Below are positions 1-6,200 of a DNA stretch of 7,322 bases, in pieces (within the stretch, counting starts at the first letter, position 1; every line of letters begins with the position of its first letter). Made by a program: the position numbers and the translations under genes. Under the pieces are notes generated by a model. It did not search any database. It was not told where the DNA came from and saw only the letters and a program-made list of their open reading frames with translations. Source of the DNA: Bacteroidales bacterium (lineage in GTDB: Bacteria > Bacteroidota > Bacteroidia > Bacteroidales > JAADJA01); the NCBI GenBank assembly GCA_021107975.1, contig JAIORT010000274.1, positions 1 through 7,322 of the forward strand, written 5' to 3'.

Positions 1-17
1 CTATTTCAAATATAATC

Positions 18-3000
18 TTACTTTTCAGAATAATCCAATTCAGCCATTCGTTTATAACTGTTATATCTCCACTTGGCATTCTTTTCAGCAAGAGCATCCA
101 ATCTTACAGCTTCTTCAGGGAATGTTTTCTTTAAAGAAGTATATCTAACTTCTCCGTCAAGGAAATTCTGGAACTTACTCCAATCGGGTTCTTTAGAATC
201 AAGCATAAACGGATTTTTACCTTCTTCTTCTAATAACGGATTAAATCTGTAAAGATGCCAGTAACCTGCTTCAACGGCTCTTTTTTCTTCTTCCTGTGTT
301 TTGCTCATGCCGGCTTTCAAACCGTGATTGATACACGGAGCATAAGCAATTATCAATGATGGTCCTTGATATGCTTCGGCTTCTCTAACCGCTTTAAGGA
401 ACTGTGATTGATTTGCACCCATAGCAACCTGTGCAACATAAACATAACCGTAAGTCATCAACATTGCACCAAGGTCTTTTTTCCGTATTTTCTTACCTGA
501 TGCAGCGAACTTAGCAACTGCTCCAACAGGAGTAGCTTTTGAAGCCTGTCCGCCGGTATTTGAATAAACTTCGGTATCCATAACAAAGATATTAATATCC
601 TCGCCGGATGCAAGCACATGGTCTAATCCTCCGTAACCGATATCATAAGCCCATCCGTCACCACCAAATACCCATACCGATTTTTTAATTAGGTATTGTT
701 TCAAATTTAAAATTTCCTTAGCTACCGGGTCGGTTTCCTTTTCTAATATTGGAATAAGTTTTTTAGAAACTTCAACAGATTTTTCTGCATTATCTTTTCC
801 TTCAATCCATTCATTAAATAATGCTTTGGTTTCAGTAGAGATATTTCCATTGGCTTTTGACATGCGGTCGGCAATTCTTTCTCTCATTTTATTAACACCT
901 GCCATCATACCAAAGCCATATTCTGCATTGTCTTCAAATAAAGAACTTGCCCATGCCGGACCGTGTCCGTCTTTCTTGCTCGGGCAATATGGTATTGCAG
1001 GAGCCGAACCTCCCCAGATGGAAGAACAGCCTGTAGCATTTGAAATCATCATCCTCTCGCCGTATAATTGAGTAATTAATTTAACATAAGCAGTTTCACC
1101 ACATCCGGGGCAAGCGCCTGAAAATTCAAATAACGGTTGGGCAAACTGGCTGTTTTTAACTGATTTTGCTTTCGGAACAATATCATCCTTATAAGTAACA
1201 TTATTAACTATATAATCCCAGTTCCCAATTTCTTTTTCCTGTGTGCCAAGTGGCTTCATTATTAATGCTTTTTCTTTGGCAGGACATACTTCAAAACAAT
1301 TACTACATCCTGTACAATCAAGCGGGCTAACCTGCATCCTGAATTGTAGTCCTTCAAATGATTTCTTTGGAATAGCTTCTAAAGTATCTATTCCTTCAGG
1401 AAGATTTTTCATATCATTCTCATCTAATAAGAAAGGTCTTATTACTCCATGCGGGCAAACATAAGCACATTGATTACACTGTATGCAATTTTCAGGAATC
1501 CATTCGGGAACATTAACTGCAATTCCACGTTTTTCCAAAGCCGTGGTTCCTGTTGGAAATGTTCCGTCTTCTCTGCCTGAAAATGCACTCACTGGAATAG
1601 AATCACCCTGAAGTACATTTATGGGGTCAAAAATATTTTTAATGAAATCGTCAGTAACGTCCTGTGATTTTGGTCCTTGTTCTTTTGGTTCAATATTTGC
1701 CCATTCAAAAGGGATTTCAACCTTTATAACTTCACCGCCTTTATCAACTGCTGCATAGTTCATGTTTACGATGTTTTCGCCCTTTTTGCCATAGCTCTTT
1801 TGAATAGCAGTTTTCATTTCTTTAACAGCGAGTTCATAAGGAATTACTTCTGAAACCTTAAAAAATGCCGATTGCATAATGGTATTTGTGCGGGTTCCCA
1901 GCCCGATTTCCTCTGCAATATTTGTAGCATTGATAATATAAAAGCTAATGTTATTATCCGCCATATATTTCTTCATATAATCAGGTATTCTTTTCTTGGT
2001 TTCTTCAACATCCCAGATGCTGTTTAAAAGAAATATCCCACCATTTTTAAGACCTTTTAACATATTATATTTATTCAAATATGAAGGTACGTGGCAGGCA
2101 ACAAAGTCGGGTGTGCCAACGAGATATATTGATTGTATCGGATTATCACCAAATCTTAAATGAGAAACAGTAATACCACCTGATTTTTTTGAATCATAAG
2201 CAAAATAAGCCTGAGCATATTTATCGGTAGAACCGCCGATTATTTTAATTGAATTTTTGTTTGCACCAACAGTACCATCAGCACCCAATCCAAAGAATTT
2301 CGCTTCAAACGTACCTTTTGGCGAAATACTAATCTCAGGCAACATTGGTAATGAAGAATGTTTAACATCATCAATAATACTGATTGTAAAACGATTTTTT
2401 GGTTCAGGTTGTTTAAGGTTTTCAAAAACCGATAAAATATGAGCGGGCGTTGTATCTTTTGAGCTTAAGCCGTATCTTCCGCCGACAATCAACGGTGCAT
2501 TTTCTTTTCTAAAGAAAAGGTCTTCGACGTCAAGATACATCGGCTCGCCGTTTGCTCCTATTTCTTTTGTTCTGTCAAGTACAGCAATTCTTTTTACTGT
2601 TTCGGGAAAAACTTTGAAAAAATATTTTTCTGAAAATGGCCTGTACAGGTGAACTGTAATCAAGCCGACTTTTTCGCCTTTTGCCATTAAGTAATCAATA
2701 ACTTCTTTAATGGTGCCTGTAACAGAACCCATTGCAATAATAATATTTTCGGCATCTTTAGCTCCGTAATAGTTAAATGGATGATATTCCCTGCCGGTAA
2801 TTTTTTTAATTTCCTGCATATAATCTTCAACTATGTCGGGAATGGGGTCATAAAATCTGTCGGCAGCTTCTCTTGACTGAAAATAAATATCAGGGTTCTG
2901 GGCAGTACCTCTTGTAACAGGATGTTCAGGGTTCAGGGCATTATCCCTGAATTTTTGCAAAGCTTCATAATCAACTAATTTTTCAAGGTCTTCCATTTGC

Positions 3001-3563
3001 ATTTCTTCAACTTTCTGTATTTCGTGAGATGTTCTGAAACCATCAAAAAAGTGAATAAAAGGAATTTTTGATTTGATTGCTGCAAGATGAGCTACTCCGG
3101 CAATATCCATAATTTCCTGGGCGCCACCGGTAGCGAGCATAGCAAAACCAGCCTGACGAACACTCATTACATCGCTATGGTCTCCGAAAATTGAAAGTGC
3201 CTGTGCAGATAAGGCTCTTGCACTCACATGAAACACAGCCGGTAATAATTCACCTGACATTTTATACATGTTCGGGATCATTAATAATAAGCCTTGTGAT
3301 GCAGTGAATGTACTCGAAAGCGCACCGGCTTGCAATGCACCATGCATAGATCCTGCGGCACCGGACTCCGATTGCATCTCCTTAACTTCAACAATTTCTC
3401 CGAAAATATTTTTTCTGCCATTGGCAGCCCATTGGTCAATGTACTCAGCCATATCGGATGAAGGCGTGATAGGATATATACATGCAACTTCACTGAACAT
3501 ATACGCAATGTGGGAAGTTGCCCAGTTTCCTTCGCAAGTGATGAATTTTTTTTCTTTAGCCAT
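18..3563 (-). CDS. nifJ: Pyruvate:ferredoxin (flavodoxin) oxidoreductase, single-chain PFOR
   Basis: Cytoplasmic enzyme that oxidatively decarboxylates pyruvate with CoA to acetyl-CoA and CO2 and reduces ferredoxin or flavodoxin. All domains of the homodimeric PFOR type are present in order: N-terminal domain with YPITPSS (30-36), QSESGAAG (64-71) and the TASQGLLLMIPNMYK block (87-101); transketolase-C-like domain (about 265-400); gamma/CoA domain starting near FFGLGADGT; EKR linker; a two-[4Fe-4S] ferredoxin domain with Cys 693/696/699/703 and 750/753/756/760; and the TPP domain with GDGWAYD (968-974) and DTEVYSNTGGQ (996-1006). The proximal cluster ligands are visible as Cys818, 821, 846 and 1077. 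Thr33, Glu66, Arg116 and Asn1002 match the pyruvate/TPP-site residues known from Desulfovibrio africanus PFOR. At 1181 residues it is close to E. coli YdbK and lacks the C-terminal extension of the D. africanus enzyme. The ATG at 3563 is followed directly by the conserved N-terminus; no Shine-Dalgarno is visible. The frame is intact. Confidence 0.98.
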   Translation of the reverse strand: MAKEKKFITCEGNWATSHIAYMFSEVACIYPITPSSDMAEYIDQWAANGRKNIFGEIVEVKEMQSESGAAGSMHGALQAGALSSTFTASQGLLLMIPNMYKMSGELLPAVFHVSARALSAQALSIFGDHSDVMSVRQAGFAMLATGGAQEIMDIAGVAHLAAIKSKIPFIHFFDGFRTSHEIQKVEEMQMEDLEKLVDYEALQKFRDNALNPEHPVTRGTAQNPDIYFQSREAADRFYDPIPDIVEDYMQEIKKITGREYHPFNYYGAKDAENIIIAMGSVTGTIKEVIDYLMAKGEKVGLITVHLYRPFSEKYFFKVFPETVKRIAVLDRTKEIGANGEPMYLDVEDLFFRKENAPLIVGGRYGLSSKDTTPAHILSVFENLKQPEPKNRFTISIIDDVKHSSLPMLPEISISPKGTFEAKFFGLGADGTVGANKNSIKIIGGSTDKYAQAYFAYDSKKSGGITVSHLRFGDNPIQSIYLVGTPDFVACHVPSYLNKYNMLKGLKNGGIFLLNSIWDVEETKKRIPDYMKKYMADNNISFYIINATNIAEEIGLGTRTNTIMQSAFFKVSEVIPYELAVKEMKTAIQKSYGKKGENIVNMNYAAVDKGGEVIKVEIPFEWANIEPKEQGPKSQDVTDDFIKNIFDPINVLQGDSIPVSAFSGREDGTFPTGTTALEKRGIAVNVPEWIPENCIQCNQCAYVCPHGVIRPFLLDENDMKNLPEGIDTLEAIPKKSFEGLQFRMQVSPLDCTGCSNCFEVCPAKEKALIMKPLGTQEKEIGNWDYIVNNVTYKDDIVPKAKSVKNSQFAQPLFEFSGACPGCGETAYVKLITQLYGERMMISNATGCSSIWGGSAPAIPYCPSKKDGHGPAWASSLFEDNAEYGFGMMAGVNKMRERIADRMSKANGNISTETKALFNEWIEGKDNAEKSVEVSKKLIPILEKETDPVAKEILNLKQYLIKKSVWVFGGDGWAYDIGYGGLDHVLASGEDINIFVMDTEVYSNTGGQASKATPVGAVAKFAASGKKIRKKDLGAMLMTYGYVYVAQVAMGANQSQFLKAVREAEAYQGPSLIIAYAPCINHGLKAGMSKTQEEEKRAVEAGYWHLYRFNPLLEEEGKNPFMLDSKEPDWSKFQNFLDGEVRYTSLKKTFPEEAVRLDALAEKNAKWRYNSYKRMAELDYSEK

Positions 3564-3663
3564 AATAAATATTTTTTTCTAAATTATACAACTTATAATA
3601 GTTCCTTTTGAAAATCGGTGGCGAATTTACTAAATAAATACTGATTAAAAATAAGTAAAAACA

Positions 3664-3671
3664 CAAAAGTA
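3664..3671 (-). promoter_or_regulatory. Possible -7 element for nifJ (TACTTTTG)
   Basis: Read on the minus strand, this is an exact match to the Bacteroidetes -7 consensus TAnnTTTG, about 100 nt before the nifJ start. No clear TTG (-33) lies 17-23 nt upstream, where the sequence is an A/T run, so the call is weak. If real, nifJ would have its own promoter just after the radical SAM gene and a leader of roughly 90 nt. Confidence 0.35.
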
Positions 3672-3691
3672 AAAAGGAAAAATAATTTTTT

Positions 3692-4597
3692 TTAATCTAA
3701 CCTCCAAATACCTTCCTGTCTAACTGCTATAAGGGCATTTTCAAATTCTTCTTGAGTGATACTTCTTGAAAGGTTCGGATTACCATAAGAATCACCGCAG
3801 GGACGATATTGTGGCATAATGTTTACATACGTATTTTTAGAAATCTCTTTTGACAGAAATCTCATAATCTCACGTGTACCTGCCATTTCATCCGGCATTA
3901 CCAAATGCCTGATCAGTAATCCTCTTTTTGCGATACCATTTTCTATTACCAAATCACCAACCTGACGAAACATTTCTTTAACCGCTTCTTTTGCTATTTC
4001 AGGATAATCTGCTGCATTACAAGTTTCCTTTGAAACCTTTTTATCCCAGAATTTAAAATCGGGCATGTAAATATCAATGATGCCATCCAGTAATTTCAGG
4101 GAATCCACATTATCATAAGCGCCTGTGTTATAAACCAAAGGAATATTTAACCCATTTTCAACTGCTACTTCCAGGGCAGCCATGATTTGCGGGATGACAT
4201 GAGAGGGCGTTACAAAATTGATGTTGTGGCATCCGAGATTTTGAAGGTGAAGCATAATCTGTGCAAGATGGGATTTGGAAACCTCTGAGCCAATTCCTTC
4301 ATGGCTGATGTCGTAATTCTGGCAAAAACAACAAAGCAAATTACAATGTGTAAAAAAGATAGTTCCCGAACCATAGGTGCCAACTAACGGAGCTTCCTCG
4401 CCGAAATGAGGTGAGTAACTTGCTACCACAGCCCGAATGCCGGTTTTACAAATACCGGTTTCGCCCGCAGTACGGTCAACTCCACAATTACGCGGGCAAA
4501 GATGGCAATTGCTAAGTCTTTCGAAAGCTTCTTTGGTTTTCTTTTTTAGCTTGCCATTTTTATAGGATTCTATGTAAGTAGGTGTGAATTGTTTCAT
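3692..4597 (-). CDS. PflX-type radical SAM Fe-S protein (COG1313-like), substrate unknown
   Basis: Predicted cytoplasmic radical SAM enzyme of 301 residues, full length for the PflX family, which resembles pyruvate formate-lyase activases but has no settled substrate. The N-terminal CHLCPRNCGVDR motif with Cys31, 34, 38 and 50 may bind a further metal or cluster. The radical SAM CxxxCxxC motif is Cys85, Cys89, Cys92, inside the family block GSGTIFFTHCNLLCCFCQN (76-94). Further family signatures are NFVTPSH, YMPDFKFWD, DYPEIAKEAVKEM, RGLLIRHLVMPDEMAGT and YVNIMPQYRPC. The start at 4597 is supported by an AGGAG sequence 5 nt upstream. It lies 128 bp upstream of nifJ on the same strand and may be co-transcribed with it. 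Family assignment is strong. Activation of a glycyl-radical enzyme is only a possibility, since no such partner enzyme lies in the window. Confidence 0.9.
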   Translation of the reverse strand: MKQFTPTYIESYKNGKLKKKTKEAFERLSNCHLCPRNCGVDRTAGETGICKTGIRAVVASYSPHFGEEAPLVGTYGSGTIFFTHCNLLCCFCQNYDISHEGIGSEVSKSHLAQIMLHLQNLGCHNINFVTPSHVIPQIMAALEVAVENGLNIPLVYNTGAYDNVDSLKLLDGIIDIYMPDFKFWDKKVSKETCNAADYPEIAKEAVKEMFRQVGDLVIENGIAKRGLLIRHLVMPDEMAGTREIMRFLSKEISKNTYVNIMPQYRPCGDSYGNPNLSRSITQEEFENALIAVRQEGIWRLD

Positions 4598-4602
4598 TGT
4601 TA

Positions 4603-4607
4603 CTCCT
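4603..4607 (-). promoter_or_regulatory. Shine-Dalgarno (AGGAG) of the radical SAM gene
   Basis: On the minus strand AGGAG lies 5 nt before the ATG at 4597. It fixes the start codon and stands out because nifJ, rpsT and radC here have only A/T-rich leaders without an SD, as is usual in Bacteroidota. Confidence 0.6.
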
Positions 4608-4620
4608 AAAAAGACATAAG

Positions 4621-4649
4621 CCGTTTGACAGATTTGAACGGTTTAACGG
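4621..4649. repeat. Small inverted/direct repeat, CCGTT-AACGG-AACGG
   Basis: CCGTT (4621-4625) can pair with AACGG at 4637-4641 or with a second copy at 4645-4649, giving two mutually exclusive 5-bp stems. It sits just upstream of the radical SAM gene, in its probable leader. The stems are short; this may be a degenerate intergenic repeat rather than a regulator. Confidence 0.4.
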
Positions 4650-4715
4650 ATTAGATAAAAATATATCTGTGTAAAATTAAGAATTATAATTTCCCAATTT
4701 TTTTTTACAATAATT

Positions 4716-4744
4716 TTTGTATATTAAAAATTTATTTACTTTTG
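4716..4744 (+). promoter_or_regulatory. Bacteroidetes-type promoter of rpsT
   Basis: TTTG at 4716-4719 (-33 element), a 17-nt spacer, then TACTTTTG at 4737-4744, an exact match to the -7 consensus TAnnTTTG, followed by C. Transcription would start near 4750, leaving an A-rich leader of about 25 nt without a Shine-Dalgarno. This is the best promoter in the window. Confidence 0.75.
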
Positions 4745-4752
4745 CAAACCTA
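4745..4752 (-). promoter_or_regulatory. Possible divergent -7 element for the radical SAM gene (TAGGTTTG)
   Basis: On the minus strand this matches TAnnTTTG exactly and directly abuts the rpsT -7 element, so the centre reads TTTGCAAA. The TTTG half follows partly from that palindrome, and no clear -33 TTG is found upstream, so it may be coincidental. If used, the radical SAM transcript would have a leader of roughly 140 nt. Confidence 0.3.
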
Positions 4753-4775
4753 AATATCGAAAAAAAAGACAGAAC

Positions 4776-5027
4776 ATGGCTAATCATCCTTCAGCATTAA
4801 AAAGAATACGTCAGAACGAGAAAAAAAGGCTTCACAACAGGTATTTTGCTAAAACCATGCGTAATACGCTAAGGGATTTCAGGAATATTTCAGAAAAAAA
4901 AGAAGCTGAAGAAAAATACCCGAAAATGTCTTCTTTTATCGATAAGTTGGCAAAAAGAAATATTATTCATAAAAATAAAGCTGCCAACTTAAAATCAAAA
5001 CTTGCAAAACAAATAAACGCACTATAA
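4776..5027 (+). CDS. rpsT: 30S ribosomal protein S20
   Basis: Primary 16S rRNA-binding protein that acts early in 30S subunit assembly. The 83-residue product is normal length for S20 and very basic. It begins with the hallmark [13 protein letters not shown] and continues with the helical [20 protein letters not shown] segment; the C-terminal half keeps the family pattern [23 protein letters not shown] and ends in KQINAL. The ATG at 4776 gives the conserved N-terminus. The gene is transcribed alone, from a strong Bacteroidetes promoter just upstream, and ends in a T-run and hairpin before radC, so it looks monocistronic. The upstream gene is divergent. Confidence 0.98.
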   Translation: MANHPSALKRIRQNEKKRLHNRYFAKTMRNTLRDFRNISEKKEAEEKYPKMSSFIDKLAKRNIIHKNKAANLKSKLAKQINAL

Positions 5028-5056
5028 GAATTTTTTTTTTCATGGCTTTTGGGTTT

Positions 5057-5088
5057 AGGTCTCTGTCGAAAGATGGAGGCCTTTCTTT
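5057..5088 (+). terminator. Rho-independent terminator after rpsT
   Basis: An 11-bp stem (5057-5067 with 5072-5082, three G-U pairs, otherwise Watson-Crick) closes on a GAAA tetraloop (5068-5071) with a C-G closing pair. It is followed by the T-rich stretch TTCTTT (5083-5088). A run of ten T directly after the rpsT stop (5031-5040) precedes it. It should separate rpsT from radC. Confidence 0.75.
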
Positions 5089-5095
5089 ATTTACG

Positions 5096-5120
5096 ATTTT
5101 AGATTTAAAATTTTAGATTT
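5096..5120. repeat. Short direct repeat, two copies of ATTTTAGATTT
   Basis: Two identical 11-bp units lie at 5096-5106 and 5110-5120, separated by 3 nt, between the rpsT terminator and the radC promoter region. Low-complexity AT repeat; no function apparent. Confidence 0.6.
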
Positions 5121-5154
5121 TGAATTATTAATGTTCAATCAAAAATTATTTTCC

Positions 5155-5162
5155 TATCTTCG
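5155..5162 (+). promoter_or_regulatory. Probable -7 element of radC (TATCTTCG)
   Basis: One mismatch to TAnnTTTG, placed 23 nt before the radC start codon. No convincing -33 TTG lies at the usual distance. A separate promoter is expected because a terminator lies between rpsT and radC. Confidence 0.4.
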
Positions 5163-5185
5163 TATGGAAATCAATTAAGAAAAGT

Positions 5186-5884
5186 ATGGAAGACACAAGA
5201 GAATATTTTCCGATCCGTGAATGGGCTGAGGGAGACCGCCCACGGGAAAAAATGTTAATAAAAGGGAAAAGCACATTAAGCGATGCAGAACTGATAGCCA
5301 TACTTATGGGTTCGGGAAGCAAAAATGAATCGGCGGTTGATCTTGCAAAAAGAATTTTAAGAAGTGTAAATGACAATCTCATCGAACTTTCAAAACTGGG
5401 AGTTAATGACCTTATGAAATTTAAAGGTGTGGGCGAGGCAAAAGCCATATCAATAATTGCCGCGCTCGAACTTGGTAAAAGAAGAAGAAGCGCCGAAGCT
5501 CTGGATAAAAAAAAGATAATAAGCAGCAGAGATGTATTTGAGTATTTTCATGGTGTTTTTGGTGATAGCAATTACGAAGCTTTTTATGTTTTACTGATCA
5601 ACCGTGCTAATAAAGTAATCAGGGAAGTTGTTGTAAGCGAAGGCGGATTGGCAGGAACCGTAGTTGACCCGAAAAAGATATTTAAAATTGCTTTGGAAAA
5701 CAGCGCTTCATCAATCATACTCTGCCATAATCATCCTTCAGGGAATGTTTTGCCAAGCGATACTGATATTAAATTAACCCGTAAACTCAAAAGAGCAGGA
5801 GAGATGCTCGATATGCCTGTTGTCGATCATATTATTCTGGGTGAGAATAATTATTATAGTTTTGCAGATGAAGGAAAGATGTGA
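5186..5884 (+). CDS. radC: RadC family JAMM/MPN+ protein (UPF0758)
   Basis: Full-length chromosomal-type RadC of 232 residues. The N-terminal part (about 1-105) carries RPREKMLIKG, LSDAELIAILMGSGS and a helix-hairpin-helix-like segment FKGVGEAKAISIIAALELGKRR (79-100). The C-terminal JAB1/MPN+ domain (about 110-232) carries the zinc motif H181-x-H183-P-S-G followed by S191-x-x-D194, with Glu131 as the probable catalytic acid and VDHIIL near the end. The fold predicts a metalloprotease-like site. The historic DNA-repair role of RadC is disputed and its substrate is unknown. The start at 5186 is preferred because the ATG at 5164 meets a stop after four codons. The N-terminal domain argues against the short RadC versions carried by mobile elements. 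No SD is visible; the leader is A-rich. Confidence 0.95.
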   Translation: MEDTREYFPIREWAEGDRPREKMLIKGKSTLSDAELIAILMGSGSKNESAVDLAKRILRSVNDNLIELSKLGVNDLMKFKGVGEAKAISIIAALELGKRRRSAEALDKKKIISSRDVFEYFHGVFGDSNYEAFYVLLINRANKVIREVVVSEGGLAGTVVDPKKIFKIALENSASSIILCHNHPSGNVLPSDTDIKLTRKLKRAGEMLDMPVVDHIILGENNYYSFADEGKM

Positions 5885-5892
5885 ATATAAAT

Positions 5893-5934
5893 GGTGATTA
5901 GTTATTGGTGATTAGTTATTGGTCATTAGTTTAG
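5893..5934. repeat. 14-bp tandem repeat, about three units
   Basis: GGTGATTAGTTATT occurs twice exactly (5893-5906, 5907-5920), and a third, degenerate unit (5921-5934) begins GGTCATTAGTT. It starts 9 nt after the radC stop codon. It encodes nothing and forms no stem; probably a slippage-prone intergenic repeat. Confidence 0.85.
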
Positions 5935-5984
5935 ACTTCTTAAATTTTATAGATTTTGCATTATTGAATCCATACGGACAAGTT

Positions 5985-6085
5985 TGGACATTTTTAGTGG
6001 GGTTTTGAGCTTTAGTGTTTTTGTGGCGAGAAAAAAATGCCACTAAAGCACCAAAACACTAAATTCCACAAAAGGTAAATGTCCA
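5985..6085. repeat. 101-bp imperfect palindrome with 9-bp terminal inverted repeats (MITE- or REP-like)
   Basis: The ends TGGACATTT (5985-5993) and AAATGTCCA (6077-6085) are exact inverted repeats. Inside, TTTAGTGTTTT (6011-6021) pairs perfectly with AAAACACTAAA (6053-6063), and GTGGC (6023-6027) with GCCAC (6039-6043) around an 11-nt A-rich loop. TTTAGTGG (5993-6000) could alternatively pair with CCACTAAA (6040-6047). The trinucleotide GTT flanks both ends (5982-5984 and 6086-6088), compatible with a 3-bp target duplication but also with chance. There is no coding capacity and no T-run after the outer stem, so it is not an ordinary terminator. Confidence 0.6.
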
Positions 6086-6200
6086 GTTATAATATTTACG
6101 GCTGAATTTCAAGCATATAAAAACAAATTATATAATGTTTTAAAGAAGTTTGTAGTTATATTAAAATTTAATTAGAGTTATAGATAAAGAAAACTATGAC
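6086..6200. other. AT-rich leader of the epimerase gene, no confident element
   Basis: The last part of the 316-bp gap between radC and the epimerase gene. I find no exact TAnnTTTG with a -33 partner. GAAGTTTG at 6145-6152 is one mismatch from the -7 consensus but lacks a -33 element. No SD precedes the ATG at 6201. A promoter is expected here but I cannot place it. Confidence 0.5.

Noticed and set aside
826..1464. Plus-strand open frames of 73-81 codons opposite nifJ (826-1071 and 1243-1464)
   Set aside because: They lie antisense to highly conserved PFOR TPP and ferredoxin domains and show no recognisable protein pattern; they are shadows of that gene's codon use.
2240..3582. Other open frames overlapping nifJ (2240-2425, 2257-2442, 3268-3582, 3281-3508)
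   Set aside because: Alternative frames within the conserved PFOR sequence, without family motifs or supporting start signals.
5146..5448. Minus-strand frame of 100 codons opposite radC
   Set aside because: Antisense to the conserved RadC N-terminal domain; no motif of its own.
6011..6063. Inner hairpin as a radC terminator
   Set aside because: It begins over 120 nt after the radC stop, has no T-run after the stem, and is nested in a larger palindrome with inverted ends.
6131..6136. TATAAT, a sigma-70-like -10 box before the epimerase gene
   Set aside because: Bacteroidota use TAnnTTTG rather than TATAAT, there is no matching -35, and such a hexamer is common in DNA this AT-rich.
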